Shown one piece after another: positions 14,594 to 23,584 of a stretch of DNA of 64,000 nucleotides. Position 1 is the first letter of the stretch; the number at the start of each line of letters is the position of its first letter. The notes under the pieces are model-generated. The model was not told where the DNA came from, searched no databases, and was given only the letters and a program-made list of their open reading frames with translations. The translations under genes and the position numbers were made by a program. Source of the stretch: Pseudidiomarina sp. (lineage in GTDB: Bacteria; Pseudomonadota; Gammaproteobacteria; Enterobacterales; Alteromonadaceae); contig JALQTK010000002.1 of assembly GCA_023260975.1 (NCBI GenBank), positions 1-64,000 on the forward strand, read 5' to 3'.

Positions 14594-16612
14594 ATGACCA
14601 TTAGTTATCGCGCGCTGATTACCTTACTGACCCCGCTGATTTTTATTTATCTGTGGCTACGTGGTCGGCGTGCACCGCACTATCGGCAACGCTGGCGCGA
14701 ACGACTCGCGTTACAGTCGGTACCCGTGCAAGCGCGCGATGGCATTGTGATCCACTGTGTATCGGTTGGTGAGACGGTTGCTGCCCGTGCTCTCATTGAA
14801 GCTATCTTGCAGCATTATCCGCAGTTACCGATTACCCTAACCGCTATGACTCCAACGGCGGCCGAGTTGGCGCGTAAGTTATTCGGTGATCGCGTGCATC
14901 ACTGCTACCTGCCGATAGATACCCACGCTGCGATGCGTCGGTTTATCGATAAATTTGCACCGCGTTGTTTGATTATTCTGGAAACCGAGTTGTGGCCAAA
15001 TCTGCTGGCGCACGCGAAAAACTATGGTAGCAAAGTCATAGTAGTTAACGCTCGGTTATCAGCTAAATCACTAAAAACTTACCAACGTTTCAATTGGTTA
15101 TTAGGGTCAATTTGGTCAGCACTTGATCTGGTGATATGTCAAAATAGTGATACTGAACGGCGTTTTCGTGAACTTGGTGTGCAGCAACAGCACACCTTGG
15201 TGCGTGGTAATTTAAAATTTGATTGCCAAGTGCCAACGTCGACAATCAACGCGGCAAAAATGTGGCGCACTGAGCTGGGCCGGCCAATAATTGTCGCTGC
15301 TAGTACCCATCAGGGTGAAGATGAAATAATTCTAGCTGCCTTTGAACAGATTGTGAGTGAAATTCCCACGGCATTGCTGATTATTGTTCCACGCCATCCT
15401 GAACGCTTTAGTCAGGTGGCTGAGCTGGCGCAACAGCACTTTAAAATGCTAACGCGCAGTTCGGGCGCACCAGTAGCGCCAACGGATCAGGTGTTAATTG
15501 GCGATACCATGGGCGAGTTGCTATTTTGGTATGCGGCCGCTGATCTAGCCTTTGTTGGTGGCAGTTTGATTAACCGCGGTGGGCATAATCCGTTAGAGCC
15601 AATCGCCGCCAAAACCCCGATTCTTTCCGGCCGCCATGTTTTCAATTTTCAGCAACTTTATGATCGACTCCATGAAGTTAATGGTGTGCGCTATGTTGCC
15701 GATGCCCAGCAATTATCTGCAGCTAGTTTGCAGCTGCTGCAGCAACCTATGCAAGGGCAATCTATGGTGGCTGCGGCGAGCAATGAGTTTAGCAACGAGC
15801 AGGGCGCTACAGCGCAAGTGCTGGCAGATATTCAGCTATTATTTCCGGTTCTGGAAAATCGATTAGCAAGGACACTCAAGATGATCAAAACATGCAGTCC
15901 AACGCCGGCTACAGAGATCTGGTTTGATGATAGTTTGGCGGCTGCTGTTAACAATGACTATTTTGAGCCGAACTATTGGCGCAAGCACGATAAGATTATT
16001 GGCTCTGCGACTGGTCGAGCAAGTGCTTGGTTTATTCAGCATGAGCCGCAAGACATGTTGTTACGGCATTATTATCGCGGTGGCTTGGTTGGTAAGTTTA
16101 ATCGTGATCGGTTTGCCCGCGAAGCAATTATCACATCGCGCGCTATGGCAGAATTTGCCTTATTATTGCAACTCCGCGAGCTCGATTTACCTGTTCCACA
16201 GCCAATTGCGGCGCGCTATCAGCGTGCATCGTTCTGGGGTTATCGAGCTGATATCCTAGTGGCAGTGATTGCTGATGCGCAGGATTTATTCAAAGTACTA
16301 TGCCAACGCCAATTGACCCCAGCACAATGGTGTTTGGTCGGAGCCACCATTCGGCGGTTGCATCAGTGTGGTGTTTATCACTCCGACCTGAATTGCCATA
16401 ATCTTATGCTCGATAACGCGGATAAAGTCTGGATAGTCGATTTTGACAAATGTGGATTCCGCTCAGCAGGTCAATGGCAACAAGCTAATTTACAGCGACT
16501 GTTGCGTTCATTGCTGAAAGAACAGGCTAAAGCGGAGAGCGCCGAGCAGCTATTTCATTGGCAACAGACCACCGATTGGCCCGAACTCATGCGCGGCTAT
16601 CAAGGAAACTAG
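14594..16612 (+). CDS. waaA-kdkA: Fused Kdo transferase (WaaA/KdtA) and Kdo kinase (KdkA)
   Basis: One open frame of 672 residues carries two enzymes normally encoded separately. Residues 1 to about 425 are WaaA: an N-terminal membrane anchor (about 5-22), then VSVGE with the expected catalytic glutamate (Glu60), ETELWPN, NARLS, the nucleotide-binding RHPER and GGSLINRGGHNPLEP. This part moves Kdo from CMP-Kdo onto the lipid A precursor. Residues about 430-672 are KdkA, which phosphorylates Kdo. They contain RHYYRGGLVGK (about 491-501), the kinase loop HSDLNCHN with catalytic Asp598, and VDFDKC (615-620), closely matching Haemophilus KdkA. The join is short and has no stop codon. An ATG at 15881 (Met430) with AAGGA eight bases upstream sits exactly at the natural KdkA start, so a free kinase may also be made. 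The gene follows a glycosyltransferase by 6 bases. Confidence 0.92.
   Translation: MTISYRALITLLTPLIFIYLWLRGRRAPHYRQRWRERLALQSVPVQARDGIVIHCVSVGETVAARALIEAILQHYPQLPITLTAMTPTAAELARKLFGDRVHHCYLPIDTHAAMRRFIDKFAPRCLIILETELWPNLLAHAKNYGSKVIVVNARLSAKSLKTYQRFNWLLGSIWSALDLVICQNSDTERRFRELGVQQQHTLVRGNLKFDCQVPTSTINAAKMWRTELGRPIIVAASTHQGEDEIILAAFEQIVSEIPTALLIIVPRHPERFSQVAELAQQHFKMLTRSSGAPVAPTDQVLIGDTMGELLFWYAAADLAFVGGSLINRGGHNPLEPIAAKTPILSGRHVFNFQQLYDRLHEVNGVRYVADAQQLSAASLQLLQQPMQGQSMVAAASNEFSNEQGATAQVLADIQLLFPVLENRLARTLKMIKTCSPTPATEIWFDDSLAAAVNNDYFEPNYWRKHDKIIGSATGRASAWFIQHEPQDMLLRHYYRGGLVGKFNRDRFAREAIITSRAMAEFALLLQLRELDLPVPQPIAARYQRASFWGYRADILVAVIADAQDLFKVLCQRQLTPAQWCLVGATIRRLHQCGVYHSDLNCHNLMLDNADKVWIVDFDKCGFRSAGQWQQANLQRLLRSLLKEQAKAESAEQLFHWQQTTDWPELMRGYQGN
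15868..15883 (+). promoter_or_regulatory. internal ribosome binding site and ATG for KdkA
   Basis: AAGGA (15868-15872), an 8-base spacer and an in-frame ATG (15881) lie inside the fused gene at the WaaA/KdkA boundary. The spacing is ideal, and the ATG falls where stand-alone KdkA proteins begin. It could be an active internal start or a relic of a once separate kdkA gene. Confidence 0.5.
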
Positions 16613-16627
16613 GCGCGCACTAGTCGA

Positions 16628-16903
16628 TCAGGGCTTACTCGGTGGTACGTAACCTTCAACGTGTATTTCTTGGCCTTCAAAAAGAAACGCGATCATTTGT
16701 TGCTCTAGAAATTCGCGCGCTGCCGGGTCCATCATATTCAGGCGTTTTTCGTTGATCAGCATGGTTTGCTTTTTTTGCCACTCGGCCCAGGCTTGTTTGC
16801 TGATGTGATTAAAAATTCGGCTGCCAATATCACCAGGGTAGAGTTGAAAATCCAAACCATCTGCTTGTTTCTTTAAATACTCACAAAATACCGTACGGGT
16901 CAT
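16628..16903 (-). CDS. yggX: Probable Fe(2+)-trafficking / oxidative damage protection protein YggX
   Basis: A 91-residue cytoplasmic protein that in enteric bacteria protects iron-sulfur enzymes from oxidative damage and binds or moves Fe(II). It begins MTRTVFC with the conserved Cys7 and contains [31 protein letters not shown] and the C-terminal GYVPP, all diagnostic. A good AAGGAG ribosome site precedes the ATG. It lies 30 bases after mutY, itself an iron-sulfur enzyme. This mutY-yggX pairing is conserved in gammaproteobacteria. Confidence 0.96.
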   Translation of the reverse strand: MTRTVFCEYLKKQADGLDFQLYPGDIGSRIFNHISKQAWAEWQKKQTMLINEKRLNMMDPAAREFLEQQMIAFLFEGQEIHVEGYVPPSKP

Positions 16904-16933
16904 GCTGTTCTCCTTGGCTTAATGCTGGCAATT

Positions 16934-18004
16934 CTACGTGCTTGGTGGGGGCTTTGGCAAATGACCGCTGAGGTATTTAGCAATCGGTGCCGGCAAACCG
17001 AAGGATGACAGTTGATGCCACGCTATTATGCGTTGCTGACGGCCCTGGCAAGGCTCAATTGAGGTTTGCCCAGCTGCTGATTGGATAACGATTTGTGCCT
17101 GTAACTTATAATGACTAAAGGTATGGTTAAAACGTCCATGCTCTGACCAATCGTTGGCATTCATGAGCTGTTGTTGATCAACTTCAGGTAAACACCATAA
17201 CAGCGGCCAGATACCGTCGTTTGGACGTTGCTCAAGGAGGATCCCGGTTGCGCTAGCGTGCCACAGAAAATAACCGCTTCGGATCGGCAGCTGGGTTTTT
17301 AACTTGCGTTCGGGTAATTCGTCCACACGCCCCTGTTGCAATGCCTGGCAGTGCTGTTGCAATGGACATTCAGTGCAGCGCGGTTGTCTTGGTGTACAAA
17401 CTGTTGCACCCAAATCAAGTAGACCTTGCGCATAACGACGGTTATCTGTCGGTGGCGTGTAGTGTTCCGCTAACCGCCATAACAAACGCTGTTGAGAGGC
17501 GCTGGTTAAATCGCCAGTAATAGCAAAAAAACGACTAAAAAGACGTTTTACATTACCATCAACAATAACCCCATCAAGGTCATAGGCAAAGGCGCGAATA
17601 GCGCCAGCAGTATAGGCTCCGATACCGCTAATCTCACGCAGCTCATTGGCTGCTTTTGGTATTTGCCCGGCATAGTCACGGCAAATTTGTTGTGCAGCGC
17701 GGTGTAGATTACGAGCACGACTGTAGTACCCCAATCCTTGCCATAATGCCATGACCTCATCAGTATCTGCAGTAGCGAGTTGCTCTAGCGTGGGAAACCG
17801 CTCCAACCAGCGCTGATAATAGGGAATGACAGTAGTGACTTGGGTTTGCTGGAGCATTAATTCGCTGACTAAGACATGGTAGGGATCGGCAGTATTTTGC
17901 CACGGCAAATCATTGCGCCCATGACGATGCTGCCAGGCAATAACTTGTTGCGCAAAAAGCTGGCTATCGATGATGCTTTGAAAAGATTCGATGAATTGCT
18001 GCAA
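16934..18004 (-). CDS. mutY: A/G-specific adenine DNA glycosylase MutY
   Basis: MutY removes adenine paired with 8-oxoguanine to prevent G-to-T mutations. In the 356-residue protein I see the catalytic glutamate in SELMLQQTQV (Glu48), the helix-hairpin-helix loop GIGAYTAG (about 127-134), and the aspartate of VDGNVKR (Asp149). The 4Fe-4S ligands have CX6CX2CX5C spacing (Cys203, 210, 213, 219), and a C-terminal NUDIX-like domain recognises 8-oxoG (FNHTFSHYKL). The start is TTG at 18004, with AAGG about 9 bases upstream. It adds about 15 residues to the usual N-terminus, and I find no ATG nearer the conserved region. It is followed by yggX and is divergent from the OmpA-family gene. Confidence 0.94.
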   Translation of the reverse strand: MQQFIESFQSIIDSQLFAQQVIAWQHRHGRNDLPWQNTADPYHVLVSELMLQQTQVTTVIPYYQRWLERFPTLEQLATADTDEVMALWQGLGYYSRARNLHRAAQQICRDYAGQIPKAANELREISGIGAYTAGAIRAFAYDLDGVIVDGNVKRLFSRFFAITGDLTSASQQRLLWRLAEHYTPPTDNRRYAQGLLDLGATVCTPRQPRCTECPLQQHCQALQQGRVDELPERKLKTQLPIRSGYFLWHASATGILLEQRPNDGIWPLLWCLPEVDQQQLMNANDWSEHGRFNHTFSHYKLQAQIVIQSAAGQTSIEPCQGRQQRIIAWHQLSSFGLPAPIAKYLSGHLPKPPPST

Positions 18005-18091
18005 CGATGACTGCCTTAACGATAGATAAGCGATATTCAGCTGATAAATTTAATCTAAAACGCTGGAAAAAACGAGCCAAAACGGGCGTTA

Positions 18092-18120
18092 TTAACGATT
18101 TTAGTGTATATTACTAAACT
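18092..18120 (+). promoter_or_regulatory. candidate promoter of the OmpA-family gene
   Basis: TTAACG and TAAACT are separated by 17 bases, each matching four of six consensus positions. The -10 ends 32 bases upstream of the ATG. The AT-rich context and the lack of other candidates support it. Confidence 0.45.
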
Positions 18121-18152
18121 AATAGGCATATTTTGAATCTTAGGGAACATCC

Positions 18153-19241
18153 ATGAAAAAATTATCCGTTATTTCCATCGCAATAATAGCTGCATTTGCA
18201 GCAACTCCGACTATGGCTCAAGCTGTTAGCAATGATGAAGCTGGGCAATGGTATGTTGGCCCGCGTATTGGTGTCATGGCAACCGATTCTGATCGTCTTA
18301 GTATTTATAACAATCAACTGCGCTCATTTGATGGCGGTTTTGATACCACATTCGGTGGCCTAGAAGCAGGCTTTAACTTCACCAAAGAGTGGGGTTATCG
18401 TTTCTATTACGACCTGATGAGCAGCAGCGCTCAAGATGGTGGCAATCCCAGTGGCGATCGTTTTGGTATCGATATGTTATACAATTTTAACGATAATTTT
18501 TATGCTGGTCTGGGCGTAAATAACACTAAAATTGACGATATCAGTAACCGTTTTTATCGCTTAAGTGGTGGTTATAAGTCTTATCTGACCGATACTATTG
18601 CAATCACTTTTGAAGCAGCAGTGCAGCAAAGTGAAGCTGATTTAACCGAATTCATGCTGCAAACTAGTTTGCGTTATTACTTTGGTGGCAGCAGCTATAC
18701 GTCAACATCTAGTCGTGCTGAGCAGTCGACACCAATCACCCAATCGAGTACATCGGTGGTGATTGCAGAAATCGATAGCGACAACGATGGTGTGGTGGAC
18801 AGCAAAGATAAGTGCCCAAATACCCGCAGCGGCTATTTAGTCGATGCTGATGGTTGCGTGGTCTATGAAGATGAAACTATCAGTAAAAATTTACTGGTTA
18901 CCTTTGCTTTTGATTCAGCGGTAATCAGTGCCAACGGTAAAACCGATATTGCTGACACGGCAGTATTTTTAAAAGACTATCCGCAATTAGACATCGTTAT
19001 TGAAGGACATACCGATAGCACGGGTGCAGCAGCCTATAATTTGGGTTTATCGCAGCGTCGTGCCGAAGCTGTTGGTGAGAGCTTAGTGCGTGATTTCGGT
19101 ATCGATGCGGCTCGAGTTACCACTATTGGCTACGGTGAAACTAAACCTTTAGTTGCAAATGATAGCAGAGAAAATCGCGCTAAGAATCGTCGTATTGAAG
19201 CGCATATGTCAGTGACCATGCGCGTTCCAGTAGAAAAGTAA
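18153..19241 (+). CDS. OmpA family outer membrane protein
   Basis: A 362-residue envelope protein. A signal peptide with a long hydrophobic core and an AxA-type site ends near residue 22-24. Residues about 30-178 form an outer membrane beta-barrel that ends with an aromatic strand (LRYYFGG). A serine/threonine-rich linker (about 180-203) leads to a calcium-binding type-3 repeat, [15 protein letters not shown] (208-222), with a probable Cys221-Cys235 disulfide. The C-terminal OmpA domain (about 245-355) has GHTDSTG (285-291) and NRRIEAHM and binds peptidoglycan. This OprF-like architecture ties the outer membrane to the wall. An AGGGA ribosome site precedes the ATG. It is a single gene with its own promoter, 14 bases before trmB. 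Confidence 0.92.
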   Translation: MKKLSVISIAIIAAFAATPTMAQAVSNDEAGQWYVGPRIGVMATDSDRLSIYNNQLRSFDGGFDTTFGGLEAGFNFTKEWGYRFYYDLMSSSAQDGGNPSGDRFGIDMLYNFNDNFYAGLGVNNTKIDDISNRFYRLSGGYKSYLTDTIAITFEAAVQQSEADLTEFMLQTSLRYYFGGSSYTSTSSRAEQSTPITQSSTSVVIAEIDSDNDGVVDSKDKCPNTRSGYLVDADGCVVYEDETISKNLLVTFAFDSAVISANGKTDIADTAVFLKDYPQLDIVIEGHTDSTGAAAYNLGLSQRRAEAVGESLVRDFGIDAARVTTIGYGETKPLVANDSRENRAKNRRIEAHMSVTMRVPVEK

Positions 19242-19255
19242 GAGTAACGAAGATC

Positions 19256-19975
19256 ATGCGCAGCCATACCGACTTAGCGAGTGCCGAGGCAGACGGGCGA
19301 TATATTCGTCCAATTCGCAGTTTCGTCAAGCGTGAAGGGCGCTTAACCAAAGGCCAGGCGGCCGCGTTTGAGCGCCAATGGCCGCGGTTGGGCTTGCAGT
19401 ATAGTAATACCCCATTGGTACTTAGTGAGATATTCGCTCGTGAGGCTGAGACGGTATTAGAAATTGGCTTTGGCATGGGGCATTCGTTGGTTGCAATGGC
19501 GGCAGCTGCGCCAGCTAAAAATTTTATTGGCATTGAGGTCCATGGGCCGGGTATTGGTGCGTGTTTACTCGAAGCTGAAGTACAGCATGTTGAGAATCTC
19601 AGGTTGTTTCAACATGATGCGGTTGAGGTGCTACGAAACACTATTGCTGCTGATAGTTTGGCGACAGTACAAATTTTCTTTCCCGATCCATGGCACAAAA
19701 AACGTCATCATAAGCGCCGCTTGATTCAGCCAGATTTTGTTGAGTTGCTTCGCAGTCGCGTAAAGGTTGGCGGTATTTTGCATTTAGCCACCGATTGGCA
19801 GCCCTATGCCGAACACATGCTCGAAGTTCTCAGTGGCGCCCCAAAATGGCGCAATGTAGCTGCTGATCAGGGTTATATACCGCGTCCAGCGGAGCGTCCG
19901 TTAACGAAGTTTGAGCGCCGTGGCGAACGCTTAGGGCATGGAGTATGGGACTTACAGTTCGAGCGAATTGTTTAA
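19256..19975 (+). CDS. trmB: tRNA (guanine-N7-)-methyltransferase
   Basis: TrmB methylates N7 of guanosine 46 in the variable loop of many tRNAs using S-adenosylmethionine. The 239-residue protein has the disordered basic N-terminus typical of the family, the SAM-binding motif EIGFGMGHS (about 68-76), IGIEVH, the signature [15 protein letters not shown] and a C-terminal [17 protein letters not shown]. It follows the OmpA-family gene by 14 bases and may be read from the same promoter. Its stop overlaps the convergent hemW stop by 4 bases. In E. coli trmB also neighbours mutY and yggX. Confidence 0.96.
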   Translation: MRSHTDLASAEADGRYIRPIRSFVKREGRLTKGQAAAFERQWPRLGLQYSNTPLVLSEIFAREAETVLEIGFGMGHSLVAMAAAAPAKNFIGIEVHGPGIGACLLEAEVQHVENLRLFQHDAVEVLRNTIAADSLATVQIFFPDPWHKKRHHKRRLIQPDFVELLRSRVKVGGILHLATDWQPYAEHMLEVLSGAPKWRNVAADQGYIPRPAERPLTKFERRGERLGHGVWDLQFERIV

Positions 19976-21117
19976 GTATCGACCATACTGTCTAGAATAC
20001 TATTTAGGTAACGACGTCCGAGCTCGCTGGTGTGCCAGTATTCGGGCGTGTCTATCACGAGCTGTTTCGCCTTGGCCGGTGCTAGTGCGAGTTCGGCAAC
20101 ACGCAGCTCAAGGCCGGTACGTTGGTTAAATAATTGCTTTGGAATGGCTTCAAATAAGCGCAAATAGTTCATGAAAAATTCAAATGGTAACTCGTCGGTA
20201 GCGACTGTCCAGCTGCGATAGCGCAGCGCGCGGGTTAAATCCAGATAGCCCTGCGGATGTTTGATTTTTTCACAGCGTTGAATAGTTAAACCATGCTCAG
20301 TTAGGGTAGTGATTTTACTATGGGCGCCGCAGCCAATGCCTAGATAATCACCAAACTCCCAATAATTGCGATTATGCTTGCTCTGATGGCCTGGCTTGGC
20401 ATAGGCGCTCACTTCATAGTGGTGATAACCGGCTGCAATTAACTTGTCATGCCCCTGTTGCTGAATGTCCCACAATATATCGTCGTCAGGAAGTTGCGGT
20501 GGTCGGCTGGCAAACGCGGTATTTGGTTCAATCGTCAGTTGATACCACGAAATATGCGGCGGATTGAGGGCAATAATACCATCGAGATCAGCCATAGCGG
20601 CGGCCACTGTTTGCTCCGGCAAGCCATGCATCAAATCAAGATTAAAACTGTTTAGACCAAGTTTGGCAGCATGTTGAGCTGCCAGCTGAGCCTGCTCTGG
20701 GTTATGAATTCGCCCAAGTCGCTGTAATTGCTCGGCTGCTAAGCTTTGCACTCCGATAGATAAGCGGGTAACCCCAGCGCGCACATAGCCAGCAAAGCGT
20801 TCTACTTCAAAGGTGCCAGGGTTGGCTTCAAGGGTAATCTCGCAGTCAGCAGTGAACGGTATGAGTCGCTCTATTTCGCTTAATAGCCGAGCAATGGCGT
20901 CGGCACTGAGCAAGCTTGGTGTACCCCCACCAATAAAGATACTTTGCAATGGTCGCCGTTGCACTCCGTCAAGGTCAGCTCGCAGGTCGTCTAGCAATCG
21001 ATTAATGTAGGCTTGCTCGGGAATATCATGCTTCAGCGCATGCGAGTTGAAATCACAATAGGGGCATTTTTGAATACACCACGGCACGTGGATATACAAC
21101 GCTAATGGTGGCAACAT
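19972..21117 (-). CDS. hemW: Heme chaperone HemW (radical SAM, coproporphyrinogen oxidase-like)
   Basis: HemW binds heme and delivers it to respiratory proteins. It resembles oxygen-independent coproporphyrinogen oxidase HemN but lacks that activity in characterised cases. The 381-residue protein has the radical-SAM cluster motif CIQKCPYC (Cys14, 18, 21), [14 protein letters not shown] and GIGCGAHS, and lacks the extra N-terminal cysteine arrangement of HemN. The true start is the ATG at 21117, which shares one base with the rdgB stop (TGATG). It is the last gene of the yggS-proC-yggT-DUF4426-rdgB-hemW group. That order is widely kept in gammaproteobacteria. Confidence 0.94.
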   Translation of the reverse strand: MLPPLALYIHVPWCIQKCPYCDFNSHALKHDIPEQAYINRLLDDLRADLDGVQRRPLQSIFIGGGTPSLLSADAIARLLSEIERLIPFTADCEITLEANPGTFEVERFAGYVRAGVTRLSIGVQSLAAEQLQRLGRIHNPEQAQLAAQHAAKLGLNSFNLDLMHGLPEQTVAAAMADLDGIIALNPPHISWYQLTIEPNTAFASRPPQLPDDDILWDIQQQGHDKLIAAGYHHYEVSAYAKPGHQSKHNRNYWEFGDYLGIGCGAHSKITTLTEHGLTIQRCEKIKHPQGYLDLTRALRYRSWTVATDELPFEFFMNYLRLFEAIPKQLFNQRTGLELRVAELALAPAKAKQLVIDTPEYWHTSELGRRYLNSILDSMVDT

Positions 21118-21713
21118 CAAGAATCCTGAGGCATTTGGGCGAGTAATTGTTGCAGCGCTTGGGCGCGATGGCTTATTTTCTGTTTAACCTCAGGGCGCAA
21201 CTGCGCGGCGCTACAGTTATGCTCAGGCAGCCAAAACACCGGGTCATAACCAAACCCATTGCTACCTGCAGGTTGGTCGGCAATGACACCGTGCCACTGA
21301 CCATGACATACCAGCGGACATGGGTCGTCAGCGTGGCGCATAAACGCCAGCACACAATGGAAGCTGGCTTGCCGTTGACTCGGCGCCACATCAGCTAACT
21401 GCTGCAGTAATTTGGCAATATTACTGTTATCGCTGGCATCTGCTCCGGCGTAACGGGCTGAATAAATTCCCGGAGCACCATCAAGTGCTGCTACGGCAAG
21501 ACCAGAATCATCCGCAAGGGCTGGTAAACCGGTCTGTTGGGCGGCATGGCGGGCTTTTAAAATAGCATTCTCAATGAAACTTAAGCCGGTCTCATCAGCA
21601 TCAACAACACCCAGTTCAGCTTGCGTGATGAGCTGCCATGAAAGCGGCGCGAGCAGTTTTTGTAATTCAGCGACTTTGCCTTTATTACTGGTAGCGAGCA
21701 CAATTTTTTTCAT
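21117..21713 (-). CDS. rdgB: dITP/XTP pyrophosphatase (non-canonical purine NTPase)
   Basis: RdgB hydrolyses dITP, ITP and XTP to monophosphates so that deaminated purines are not built into nucleic acid. The 198-residue protein (E. coli 197) starts with the substrate loop [11 protein letters not shown], followed by [16 protein letters not shown] and YSARYAG, then [12 protein letters not shown], and ends with a SHRAQAL helix. It shares one base with hemW downstream and lies 71 bases after the DUF4426 gene. Confidence 0.96.
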   Translation of the reverse strand: MKKIVLATSNKGKVAELQKLLAPLSWQLITQAELGVVDADETGLSFIENAILKARHAAQQTGLPALADDSGLAVAALDGAPGIYSARYAGADASDNSNIAKLLQQLADVAPSQRQASFHCVLAFMRHADDPCPLVCHGQWHGVIADQPAGSNGFGYDPVFWLPEHNCSAAQLRPEVKQKISHRAQALQQLLAQMPQDS

Positions 21714-21784
21714 AGTCTGTTACTAAGCCTGAAGGTTGACGGACATTAACTAGTTATTCACTTGGTTAATTTATGGTGAGCTAC

Positions 21785-22222
21785 TTAGTTCGCCCAAAAT
21801 TCTTTATGGAATTTCAAGGTCTGCTGCTGCTTACCGTCATCAATGGTTATGAAAAAGCGCAACGTCTCGAGATTGGTAAATCGTACTTGCGCGAGATAGT
21901 AAACCGCCTCACCTTCAATAACCTGATTGAACTCAAGCCGTTGTTGTTGACTTAACGGGTTCATACTGTAGCCACTCACACGCACTTGCTGTGCTGGCTT
22001 GCCCGGCAAATCTGCCGCTAACACGGTAATATTCAGTGTCGCTAAGGTACTACTGCGTTCAAGCTTATACTGTTGTGCCATTTCAGCTCGCAGTAGGGTC
22101 GAGTTAAAGGCATTATAATGCACTTCCCAAGGTCCTAAACGCATGGCTTGTTGGGCACTTGCGCTGCTGATACTGAGCAGCAGCTGGCTGAGCAAAAGAA
22201 GGCCGATAATAAGCTTTTTCAT
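21785..22222 (-). CDS. DUF4426 family exported protein
   Basis: A 145-residue protein of unknown function. A cleavable signal peptide (about 1-23, hydrophobic core followed by ASA) sends it to the periplasm. The mature part matches the DUF4426 family as I know it: an LGPWEVHYNAFNST-like opening, a beta-rich body and the C-terminal KFHKEFWAN. No catalytic motif is evident. It sits between yggT and rdgB, the position this family usually occupies in gammaproteobacteria. There is no lipoprotein cysteine at the cleavage site. Confidence 0.82.
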   Translation of the reverse strand: MKKLIIGLLLLSQLLLSISSASAQQAMRLGPWEVHYNAFNSTLLRAEMAQQYKLERSSTLATLNITVLAADLPGKPAQQVRVSGYSMNPLSQQQRLEFNQVIEGEAVYYLAQVRFTNLETLRFFITIDDGKQQQTLKFHKEFWAN

Positions 22223-22225
22223 AGT

Positions 22226-22750
22226 TTATAATCCAAGTAAGCGTTGCAAAAAGATAATACCAATAATCAATAACATAGCCGACAGATCAAGGCCGCCCAT
22301 GGGCGGCAAAATGCGCCGAATAGGGGCCATAAGTGGTTCAGTTAATTGCTGCAATATAGCTTCCATTGGGTTGTAACCGCGGCTAAACCAACTAAGTAAA
22401 GCCCGTATCACCACCAGCCAAAATATCAGGTCAAGCGCTTGAGCTAGCACGCTGAGCCCAGCAAATAGTGCAATTTGTAGCGCTGATATAGCAAAACCAT
22501 TGATAGCGCTTAGGCTAAGAATTTTAGCTGTGCCAAGCAACAGTGCGAGTATCAGGCTGGCTAAGTCAAGTTGGCCAATCATCGGCACCAGGCGACGCAG
22601 TGGCTGCACTAATGGGTTGGTCGCACGCACCACAAACTGACTGACTGGATTATAAAAATCAGCACGAACTAACTGCAGCCATAGCCTCAATAACGCCACG
22701 ATGATCAGTAAATCAAAAACAATGTTAATCAGAAAATTCATGGCATCCAT
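22226..22750 (-). CDS. yggT: YggT family integral membrane protein
   Basis: A 174-residue inner membrane protein made of two repeats of the YggT domain, each with two hydrophobic helices and a conserved NPLVQPLRRLVP / EPLMAPIRRILPP segment. The function is unsettled; the family is linked to envelope or osmotic homeostasis and cofactor insertion. The ATG at 22750 is 5 bases after AAGGAG. A GTG two codons earlier is less likely. It lies between proC and the DUF4426 gene in a tight unit. Confidence 0.93.
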   Translation of the reverse strand: MDAMNFLINIVFDLLIIVALLRLWLQLVRADFYNPVSQFVVRATNPLVQPLRRLVPMIGQLDLASLILALLLGTAKILSLSAINGFAISALQIALFAGLSVLAQALDLIFWLVVIRALLSWFSRGYNPMEAILQQLTEPLMAPIRRILPPMGGLDLSAMLLIIGIIFLQRLLGL

Positions 22751-22759
22751 GATCACTCC

Positions 22760-23584
22760 TTAAAAAAGTTTAGCCATTTCTTGATTGCGCAGCACTGCCG
22801 CTCGCAGCGCTTGCTCAGAAATAAAGTCGATATCGGCGGCTTGGTAAACCTCAATACCTTTGGCGGTAGAGCCGCCTTTACTGGTCACTTGGGCGCGCAG
22901 GTCAGCCAGTTCTAGTTCGCTAACGCTCGCCATGGCTGCCGCACCGAGTGCTGTTTGATTGACTAGTATACGCGCTTGGTCGGCGTTAAAGCCCAACGAC
23001 ACAGCGGCTTTTTGTAAGCCAGCCATAAATTCAAAGAAATACGCAGGTCCGCTGCCGGCTAAAGCCGACAGGATATCCATTTGGTCCTCATCGTCGAGCC
23101 AGAGAGTCTTACCGACGCGATCAAAAATGCTCGTAGCAAATTCACCATCAGCTGCGGTTGTTGCGGCGAGCTTAACTAAGCCAGTCATCCCTTGGCCGAC
23201 TAAACTTGGGGTATTTGGCATCACCCGAATAATCCTGCTGGCGCCTAAATAATCTTGATATTTCGCCAAGCGAATACCTGCGGCTATGCTAATAATGAGT
23301 TTATCTGCGAGGTTTGGGAGGTTGGTTTGTAGCTGTTGGCATACCGCTGCCATGCGTTGCGGTTTGACCGCCAGCACCACCACATCAGCGTTGCAGGCAG
23401 CGACGATATTGTCTTGGTTGATGTTCACGCCGAACTGTTGTTGTAAGCGTTCGAGCTTGCCCAGACTGGGGTTGCTGACGGTGATGTAATTTGCCGGATA
23501 GCCGTTTTGCACCATCCCGGCGACAATACTTTGGGTCATATTGCCGGCCCCAATGAAGGCGATTAGGCGAGGTTGTGCGGTCAT
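22760..23584 (-). CDS. proC: Pyrroline-5-carboxylate reductase
   Basis: ProC reduces pyrroline-5-carboxylate to proline with NAD(P)H, the last step of proline synthesis. The 274-residue protein has the Rossmann loop FIGAGNMTQSI (about 10-20), AVKPQ, ISIAAGI, RVMPNTP and the C-terminal signature ALAGSGPAYFFEFM with TSKGGSTAKGI. It overlaps yggS by 4 bases, so coupling with the PLP-homeostasis gene is likely, as in many bacteria. The opposing catabolic enzyme PutA is also in this window (34062-37226). Confidence 0.96.
   Translation of the reverse strand: MTAQPRLIAFIGAGNMTQSIVAGMVQNGYPANYITVSNPSLGKLERLQQQFGVNINQDNIVAACNADVVVLAVKPQRMAAVCQQLQTNLPNLADKLIISIAAGIRLAKYQDYLGASRIIRVMPNTPSLVGQGMTGLVKLAATTAADGEFATSIFDRVGKTLWLDDEDQMDILSALAGSGPAYFFEFMAGLQKAAVSLGFNADQARILVNQTALGAAAMASVSELELADLRAQVTSKGGSTAKGIEVYQAADIDFISEQALRAAVLRNQEMAKLF

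Noticed and set aside
15840..15900. Two independent genes, waaA and kdkA, separated by a stop
   Set aside because: No stop codon exists in frame between the domains as the sequence stands; the internal ATG is reported as a possible second start instead.
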